Positions 58,857 through 64,000 of a stretch of 64,000 nucleotides of DNA are shown here, one piece after another. The position numbers and the translations under genes were made by a program. The stretch is from Sciscionella sediminilitoris (GTDB lineage: Bacteria > Actinomycetota > Actinomycetes > Mycobacteriales > Pseudonocardiaceae). Numbering within the stretch: position 1 is the stretch's first letter; every line of letters begins with the position of its first letter. A model generated the notes under the pieces. That model saw only the letters and a program-made list of their open reading frames with translations, was not told the origin of the DNA and did no database searches. The stretch lies in NCBI RefSeq assembly GCF_000737195.2, contig NZ_JALM01000020.1, positions 186,001 through 250,000 on the forward strand, given 5' to 3'.

Positions 58857-59900
58857 GTGTCAGCTACACCTGCCATCGCCGCGCCCGGTGCGGGACAACC
58901 GCTCGGCGTGACCACCATCGAACGGCGAGAACTCCGCCCCGACGACGTGCTGATCGACATCGCCTACGCGGGGATCTGCCACAGCGACATCCACCAGGTG
59001 GACGAGGACTGGGGAGGTTCGATCTTCCCGATGGTCCCCGGGCACGAGATCGCCGGAACGGTGGCCGCGGTCGGCTCCTCGGTCACCAAGTACCAGGTCG
59101 GCGACCGGGTCGGGGTCGGCTGCATGGTCGACTCCTGCGGCGAGTGCGAGCAGTGCCGGGCGGGCCGGGAACAGTTCTGCGTCAAGGGCAATGTGCAGAC
59201 CTACAACGCGCGCGGCTTCGATGGCGAGCCCACCTACGGCGGCTACAGCAAGCAGGTCGTCGTGCGGGACGCGTTCGTCTGCCGTATCCCGGAGGGCATC
59301 GGGCTCGACGTGGCCGCCCCGCTGCTGTGCGCGGGCATCACCACCTACTCCCCGCTGCGGCAGTGGAACGTCGGCCCGGGCAAGAAGGTGGCCGTGATCG
59401 GGCTCGGCGGGCTCGGGCACATGGCGGTGAAGCTCGCGGCGGCCATGGGCGCCGAGGTCACCGTGCTGAGCCAGAGCCTGAAAAAGCGTGAGGACGGGCT
59501 CAAGCTCGGGGCCAGCGACTACTACGCCACCTCCGACGAAGCCACGTTCGACACACTGCGCGGCCGATTCGACGTCATCCTGAACACCGTCTCGGCACAG
59601 CTCCCGCTTGACCGCTACCTCGGCCTGCTCGCCGTGGACGGCACCCTCGCCAATGTCGGCGCGCCCGCGGATCCGATGAGCTTCAACATGTTCTCGCTGC
59701 TCGGCGGGAACAAGAAGCTGGCCGGTTCGATGATCGGCGGGATCCCGGAAACCCAGGAGATGCTCGACTTCTGCGCCGAGCACGGCATCGGGGCCGAGAT
59801 CGAGGTCATCTCCGCGGAGAAGGTGAACGAGGCCTACGAGCGGGTCAAGAACAGCGATGTCCGCTACCGCTTCGTGATCGACACCGCGACCATCGGCTAA
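58857..59900 (+). CDS. zinc-dependent NADP alcohol/aldehyde dehydrogenase (CAD-type MDR)
   Basis: The 347-residue enzyme has the catalytic zinc site [14 protein letters not shown] with [12 protein letters not shown], the structural zinc set [21 protein letters not shown] (four Cys) and the cofactor motif [21 protein letters not shown]. These are the marks of the cinnamyl-alcohol-dehydrogenase/YahK group, which reduces aldehydes with NADPH. GGAGG lies 6 bases before GTG 58857. The divergent TetR gene and operator suggest induction by its substrate, perhaps a toxic aldehyde. Overlaps the convergent esterase by 4 bases. Confidence 0.94.
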   Translation: MSATPAIAAPGAGQPLGVTTIERRELRPDDVLIDIAYAGICHSDIHQVDEDWGGSIFPMVPGHEIAGTVAAVGSSVTKYQVGDRVGVGCMVDSCGECEQCRAGREQFCVKGNVQTYNARGFDGEPTYGGYSKQVVVRDAFVCRIPEGIGLDVAAPLLCAGITTYSPLRQWNVGPGKKVAVIGLGGLGHMAVKLAAAMGAEVTVLSQSLKKREDGLKLGASDYYATSDEATFDTLRGRFDVILNTVSAQLPLDRYLGLLAVDGTLANVGAPADPMSFNMFSLLGGNKKLAGSMIGGIPETQEMLDFCAEHGIGAEIEVISAEKVNEAYERVKNSDVRYRFVIDTATIG

Positions 59901-61153
59901 CCGAAGTGGCGCACCGGTTCGGGCCACGGCGCCCGGCCGGTCGCCACGAACTCGGCGACGGCCCCGGCCAGTTCCTTGTGCAGGGCGTGATCGGCCTCGG
60001 TGACGGGGCCCAGCATCGCGGCGTCCGGATAGGCCTCGAAGGTGCCGAACAGGAACGGCAGCTCGGCACAGTGGGTCGCGCCGAGCGCGCCCGGATCGGG
60101 GTCGGGAACCCGGTCGAAGCGGTAGACGTAGGTCCGGCCGGTGCGGTGCTCGGTGAGCGCATCCGGGCCAGCCGCGCCCAGTCCCGCGGCGGTCACGCCC
60201 GGTTCCCGGATACCGAAGGCGGTCAGCTCGTCGTGCACGGTGCCCACGAGCACGTCGAGACCGGCGAGGGGATCCTCGGCAAGGGCATCCGGCAGTGCGC
60301 GCGCTGCGCCGAATCCGCCGAGCACCGGATACAGCGCCGGGGCGACCTCACCCGGCCGCGCGGTCTCCGCGGCGAGTTCGGCAGCGGCGGCGAGCAGCCC
60401 GGTGACCGGTTCCGCGCGCAGCCCGGCGGCGTCGGTGCCGAGGATTTCCAGATAGCGCGTGGCCCGCTCGGTGGCGAGCTCCGGATCCATCGGGGACAGC
60501 GCCAGCGGACCGCTCTGCAGGATCACCCGGGAACTGAGCGGACGGGTGCGTTCCTCCATGGCGAGCAACAGGCTGGAGTACGCACCGGCGGACTGACCGC
60601 CGACGGTCAACAGCCCGGGATTCCCGCCGAACGCGGCGATGTTCTCGTGCACCCAGTGCAGTACCGCGGCCTGATCGCGCAGTCCGAGGTTGTCCGCGCC
60701 TAGTTCGGGCAGGTGCAGATAGCCGAGCGGGCCGAGCCGGTAGTTGGCGGTCACCACGACGATCCCGCCCAGTTCGGCCAGGCGCGCCCCGTCGTACCAG
60801 TCCCAGCCGCCGCTGCCGCTGCTGAACCCGCCGCCGTGGAACCACACCAGCACCGGCAGATCGCGCGCCCCGGCAGGCGCCCACACGTTCAGGTTCAGGC
60901 AGCCGTCCTCGTCCCAGTCCGGGGTGCGCGGCCCCATCACGGCTTCCAGGCGGGAGGCGTTCTGCGGCACCGCGGGCCCGGGAACCTCCGCCGCGCGCAC
61001 CCCGGTCCAGCCCTCGTGCGGCACCGGCGGGGCCAGCCTGCGCTGCCCGACCGGCGAGGCCGCGTAGGGAATCCCGGTGAACGCGCCCACCTGTCCGAGG
61101 TCGCGCCCCCGCACCTTTCCCGAAGTGGTTTCCACGACCGGTTCACTGCTCAT
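59897..61153 (-). CDS. type-B carboxylesterase family protein
   Basis: The 418-residue hydrolase has [11 protein letters not shown], oxyanion loop [41 protein letters not shown] with nucleophile Ser in GQSAG, the acidic residue likely in [11 protein letters not shown] and His in [11 protein letters not shown]. It is shorter than the usual 480-550 residues of the family: the region between the Ser and His parts is reduced, but the catalytic triad seems complete. AAAGGAG lies 5 bases before ATG 61153. It is divergent from the double-Lrp regulator, which may control it. Confidence 0.9.
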   Translation of the reverse strand: MSSEPVVETTSGKVRGRDLGQVGAFTGIPYAASPVGQRRLAPPVPHEGWTGVRAAEVPGPAVPQNASRLEAVMGPRTPDWDEDGCLNLNVWAPAGARDLPVLVWFHGGGFSSGSGGWDWYDGARLAELGGIVVVTANYRLGPLGYLHLPELGADNLGLRDQAAVLHWVHENIAAFGGNPGLLTVGGQSAGAYSSLLLAMEERTRPLSSRVILQSGPLALSPMDPELATERATRYLEILGTDAAGLRAEPVTGLLAAAAELAAETARPGEVAPALYPVLGGFGAARALPDALAEDPLAGLDVLVGTVHDELTAFGIREPGVTAAGLGAAGPDALTEHRTGRTYVYRFDRVPDPDPGALGATHCAELPFLFGTFEAYPDAAMLGPVTEADHALHKELAGAVAEFVATGRAPWPEPVRHFG

Positions 61154-61253
61154 CTCGGCTCCTTTCCGCTGCGCCCGTTCTAGGTCCGTATCGCTGCTCG
61201 TGGCCAGTTTCAGGCCGCTGAATCGCGAAAACATGACATCGAGCTGGTCTAGG

Positions 61254-62213
61254 ATGCCGATTGTGCGCCAAGAACTCGACGAGACAGATCGGCGGATCGC
61301 GGCCGCGCTGCTCGCCGCCCCGCGCGCCCCGCTGCGCACCATCGCCACCTGCCTCGGCCTCTCCGAACGCACCGTGGTCCGCAGGACGGGCCCGTTGTTC
61401 GCGGACGGGGTGCTGCGCAGCACCGCCGTGCGCAACCCGTTCGGCGATCACGTGCCGCTCGCATTGCGCGTCCGCTGCCGGCCGAACCGGATCCAGGAGA
61501 TCGCGCGCACCCTCGCGCACCGCGGCGACACCCTGTGGGTGGACATCCTCGGCAGCGGGGACGAGATCAGCATGATCGCCTTCCTGGACGGGCCGGAGGC
61601 GCGCGTCCGGCTGCTGCTGCGCGATCTGCCCGCGACCACGGCGGTGCACTCCTGGCGCGCCTATACGCTGCTGCGCGTGTTCCCGCGGAGTTTCAGCTGG
61701 ACCGCGGGGCTGCTCAGCGCGGCCGAGATGACCGCGCTGTGCCCGGATCTCGGGCAGCCGCGCGGAAAACCGGACCTCGACGCACTGGACGAGAAGCTCA
61801 TCACCGCACTGGCCGAGGACGGGCGGGCGGGCTATACCCGGCTCGCGCACCGGATCGGCAGCACCGCGGTCACCGTGCGCCGCAGGCTGGATGCCTTGGT
61901 GCGGGACCAGGCGATCCGGCTCGCGACCGAGATCGACCTCACCCTGCTCGGCGTGCGCGCGGACGCCCTGCTGTGGCTCAGTGTTCCGCCCGCCAGCGCG
62001 CACCGGACAGGGGAACTGCTCAGCGAACGCCCCGAGGTGCGGTTCGCCGCCGCGACGACCGGGGCCACGAACCTGCTCGTGGCGGCCGCGACCGAAGACC
62101 TGGACACCCTCTACCGGTTCCTCACCGACACCATCGGCGGGATCACCGCGATCACGAACATCGAGACCACCCCGATCCTGGCCACCAGGAAACGGACCGG
62201 CCTGACCTACTGA
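61254..62213 (+). CDS. double AsnC/Lrp-family regulator
   Basis: The 319-residue protein repeats the Lrp layout twice: HTH (ELDETDRRIAAALLAAPRAPLRTIATCLGLSERTVVRR) plus a RAM-like alpha/beta domain, and again HTH (LDALDEKLITALAEDGRAGYTRLAHRIGSTAVTVRRRLDAL) plus RAM-like part (LSVPPASAHRTGELLSERPEVRFAAATTGATNLLV). Fused tandem Lrp proteins are common in actinobacteria. ATG 61254 is chosen; GTG 61263 is possible. It likely senses an amino acid or related ligand and controls the divergent esterase gene. Confidence 0.9.
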   Translation: MPIVRQELDETDRRIAAALLAAPRAPLRTIATCLGLSERTVVRRTGPLFADGVLRSTAVRNPFGDHVPLALRVRCRPNRIQEIARTLAHRGDTLWVDILGSGDEISMIAFLDGPEARVRLLLRDLPATTAVHSWRAYTLLRVFPRSFSWTAGLLSAAEMTALCPDLGQPRGKPDLDALDEKLITALAEDGRAGYTRLAHRIGSTAVTVRRRLDALVRDQAIRLATEIDLTLLGVRADALLWLSVPPASAHRTGELLSERPEVRFAAATTGATNLLVAAATEDLDTLYRFLTDTIGGITAITNIETTPILATRKRTGLTY

Positions 62214-62854
62214 CCGCCGATCAGGCTCTGCTGGCCGACCAGGAAAACGCCGAGCGCGATCACGAAACCGAGCACCGCGCCCGCGCACACCTGCGCGGGC
62301 GTGTGATGCCGGACCACGACCCGGGACCAGCAGATCAGCGCGACCACCAGCAGCCCGAACAGGGCGTAGGGCGAGTACACGAACGCCAGCATCGCTACCG
62401 CGCCCGCCGAGACCGCCGCGTGCATGCTGATCTTCCAGCGCAGCGTGATCGGGAAGACCACGGCCAGCGTGAGCACCATCGCGATCGCCGCGAGGATCAT
62501 GGCCCGGGGCGCGCCGCCGAGGATCAGCACGAGCAGCCCGGCCGCCGCAGAAGCGAAACACACCAGCAGCGGAACGGTGCGCCCGGCGCGATCCCGCACA
62601 TGGTGCCCGTCCCATTTGCCCGCGCGGGCCCCGCGCACGATGAACACCATCGGCAGCAGCGCGCTGAACACCGCCAGTACCGCGGCCCAGAGCAGGGCCG
62701 GGCCGATCCGGTAGTCCGTGGCGCGCAGGCCGATCGCGAACGCGAACAGCACCAGCACCACCCACGGGGCGAGAATCTCCCCGATGGTCCGCGCGATGAA
62801 CAGCACCGGACCGTCTGCCCGCGGCTGCGCGGTCGCGGTGTCGAACCGGCTCAC
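62207..62854 (-). CDS. PAP2-like membrane phosphatase
   Basis: The 215-residue protein has five to six TM segments. A conserved DRAGRTVPLLV loop stands for the first PAP2 motif, KISMHAAVSAGAVAM for the PSGH-like second motif, and WSRVVVRHHTPAQVCAGAVLG for the third with its His. This fits a mycobacterial-type PAP2 subfamily in which PSGH is changed to MHAA; activity on lipid diphosphates is plausible but not assured. GTG 62854 has GGGAGG 6 bases upstream. It is the third of three leftward genes after HxlR. Confidence 0.82.
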   Translation of the reverse strand: MSRFDTATAQPRADGPVLFIARTIGEILAPWVVLVLFAFAIGLRATDYRIGPALLWAAVLAVFSALLPMVFIVRGARAGKWDGHHVRDRAGRTVPLLVCFASAAAGLLVLILGGAPRAMILAAIAMVLTLAVVFPITLRWKISMHAAVSAGAVAMLAFVYSPYALFGLLVVALICWSRVVVRHHTPAQVCAGAVLGFVIALGVFLVGQQSLIGGQ

Positions 62855-62929
62855 CGAATCCTCCCGAATGCCTGAAGCCCCTGCCCTGCAAGGCAAACCA
62901 GCATACCGTGCGTTCGGGTCAGCCGTTAC

Positions 62930-63337
62930 TCACGGGGCGGCCCGGTTGCCGCGGGCGTGTCTGCGCTGCGCGCGTTCGATGAGCCCGGCGTGCTGCTCGG
63001 CCCATTTCGCCGCGGGCCCCAATGCGGCGAGTAATTCCTCGGCGGACGCGGTCAGCGCATAACACACCGATCGCCGCAGAGCGCCCGGCGATTCGATGCG
63101 TTCGACGAGGCCGGCCAGCACCAGTCTGCGCAAGGTGCGTGTCAGCGTCGCCTCGTGCAGTACCCTTGCGCCCGCCGACCAGTTGTTGACGGTCATTTCC
63201 CTGCTGATCACACTGAGCAGTTCGCTGTACTGCAATGGCTTTCCGTACAACGCGGTGAGCACCGTCGAAACCCATTCCCCGGAAATCAGGCGGACGATAT
63301 CATCCACTCCGCGCCACAATTGGAGATCGATTCCCAT
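62930..63337 (-). CDS. HxlR-family winged-helix regulator
   Basis: The 135-residue regulator has the HxlR arrangement: ISGEWVSTVLTALYGKPLQYSELLSVI, then TRTLRRLVLAGLVERIESPGALRRSVCYALTASAEELL. Recognition helix and wing are recognisable, though sequence between them (SREMTVNNWSAGARVLHEAT) is longer than usual. GGGGG lies 9 bases before the ATG. It is transcribed in the same direction as the GAMT-like methyltransferase, separated by an AT-rich region with a palindrome, so it probably has its own autoregulated promoter. Confidence 0.85.
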   Translation of the reverse strand: MGIDLQLWRGVDDIVRLISGEWVSTVLTALYGKPLQYSELLSVISREMTVNNWSAGARVLHEATLTRTLRRLVLAGLVERIESPGALRRSVCYALTASAEELLAALGPAAKWAEQHAGLIERAQRRHARGNRAAP

Positions 63338-63509
63338 CGAAAGGTACCCCCAGCAGAATATTTTTCATACCGCGAACTCCAGAGAATCAGACACGCAGGA
63401 CGCGATATACCGCCATTCAGCTGAATACGAACCATGCAAGCGGTCGAGGCAGGCAGAACTACCTGTTGCCACATGACAAAAGTCCCGCAAACACGCGATC
63501 CGACACCGG
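63338..63509. promoter_or_regulatory. AT-rich control region with a 12-bp palindrome
   Basis: The gap between the methyltransferase stop and HxlR start is much lower in GC than the window. It contains the perfect palindrome ATTCAGCTGAAT (63415-63426), a candidate HxlR operator. Two short leftward reading frames are present (49 codons from 63435; 22 codons from 63368 with GGAG 8 bases upstream), but neither has support beyond being open. Confidence 0.5.
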
Positions 63510-64000
63510 TCAGCGCACGGCGGCGACCACGACCATCGAGTCCGCCCAGTAGTACTGACAGTCGGCGGGCGGCCGGAAACCGGTGACCAGTGTGGTCTCG
63601 ATGCGACTGAAGTACTCGGTGAGGATCCGCTGGTGCATGCGGCTCAGCGAATCGATTTCCACGGTGAAATAGGTGAGCACTCCGCTCTCGACGAGATGTT
63701 CGACGGCCGTCGGGAAGAAGTGCTGCGCATAAACCGGGGCATCGAGCACGTGCTCGGCGATTTCCTGCTCGGTCGAGGGGTAGGTGTCGAAGAAGATCCC
63801 GTCGTAGCGGCCGAGCGCACCGATGGCATCCTGCCAGCGCCCCGGCACGATACGGATGTCGCGGCCGGGGTACCGGGCGCGCCACTGCTCGGCTCGCTCC
63901 CGGACCTCCGGGTTCGCCTCGATCACGGTGTAGCTGCGTACGCCTTCCTCGAGCAGCATCGTCGCGGAAATACCCATGCCGAAACCGATCTCGAGCACAT
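63510..64000 (-). CDS. GAMT-like class I methyltransferase, C-terminal part (cut by window edge)
   Basis: The 163 visible residues include SAM motif I VLEIGFGMGISATMLL, VIEANPEVRERAEQW, then DGIFFDTYPSTEQEIAEH, HLVESGVLTYFTVEI and PPADCQYYWADSMVVVAAV. The order FGMGI, DTYP and PPADCxYY matches guanidinoacetate N-methyltransferase and the related arginine delta-N-methyltransferases, so a guanidino or amide nitrogen acceptor is likely. The N-terminus lies beyond base 64000. It is transcribed toward HxlR. Confidence 0.85.
   Translation of the reverse strand, partial: VLEIGFGMGISATMLLEEGVRSYTVIEANPEVRERAEQWRARYPGRDIRIVPGRWQDAIGALGRYDGIFFDTYPSTEQEIAEHVLDAPVYAQHFFPTAVEHLVESGVLTYFTVEIDSLSRMHQRILTEYFSRIETTLVTGFRPPADCQYYWADSMVVVAAVR

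Noticed and set aside
61143-62891. 582-codon minus-strand frame across the Lrp and PAP2 genes
   Set aside because: It reads two real genes out of frame or antisense and has an Arg/Gly/Ala-rich nonsense composition.
63286-63435. 49-codon frame considered as a RiPP precursor beside the methyltransferase
   Set aside because: No ribosome site, it overlaps the HxlR start, there is no modifying enzyme other than a partial GAMT-like protein, and the AT-rich region is better explained as promoter.

Overview
The window is a dense, high-GC stretch (about 70% by eye) of an actinobacterial chromosome. GTG starts, ATGA/GTGA overlaps, many TetR genes, an ECF42-type sigma factor with its DGPF partner, a DUF222-HNH (13E12-like) gene and a DUF2867-like gene point to the Mycobacteriales/Pseudonocardiales side of the phylum; the genus cannot be fixed by reading. 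I see no rRNA, tRNA, CRISPR array, insertion sequence or prophage. No gene-free gap exceeds 300 bases. Most gaps between divergent genes hold an inverted repeat that looks like an operator.

Layout. 1-8.8 kb: hydrolase fragment, a frameshifted NTF2-like gene, a YrhK-like membrane protein, formylglycine-generating enzyme, glmS, an MFS-SDR operon, an Ada/AlkA-like repair protein with a degenerate glycosylase centre, and a thioredoxin-reductase-like flavoprotein. 8.8-14 kb: an NAD(P)-binding reductase, a GT39 membrane glycosyltransferase and a two-component system. 14-19.2 kb: RpiR regulator plus MFS transporter, divergent from two adjacent genes of the histidine/aromatic ammonia-lyase fold, neither of which carries the Ala-Ser-Gly triad that forms the MIO cofactor. 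This is the strongest candidate here for something undescribed. 19.5-27 kb: HNH gene, quinone oxidoreductase/TetR pair, HpnB-like glycosyltransferase with an epoxide-hydrolase-like enzyme, a split-barrel flavoprotein behind a MerR-type promoter, and a broken LysR gene.

26.4-36.1 kb: a peptide-type ABC importer operon (binding protein, two permeases, fused double ATPase, ROK kinase), divergent from ROK repressor, M81 peptidase and CutC, all tightly coupled. 36-46 kb: lipase, ArsC-like protein, chorismate mutase, a TetR-P450-Baeyer-Villiger monooxygenase operon, a YeeE/YedE transporter, a phosphotransferase and a secreted small protein. 46-52.8 kb: a complete four-step beta-oxidation set (acyl-CoA dehydrogenase, MaoC hydratase, SDR, SCP-x-type thiolase) plus an SRPBCC protein and a PLP decarboxylase, facing a TetR gene across a 26-bp near-palindrome. 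52.8-64 kb: hypothetical protein and methyltransferase, DGPF protein plus ECF42 sigma factor, a DEAD-box helicase with a hexapeptide-repeat tail, TetR/alcohol dehydrogenase, carboxylesterase, double-Lrp regulator, PAP2-like phosphatase, HxlR regulator and a partial GAMT-like methyltransferase at the right edge.

All function calls rest on reading motifs and gene order; no database search was run. Two genes (205-590 and 25547-26438) appear frameshifted, which could be real decay or sequence error.
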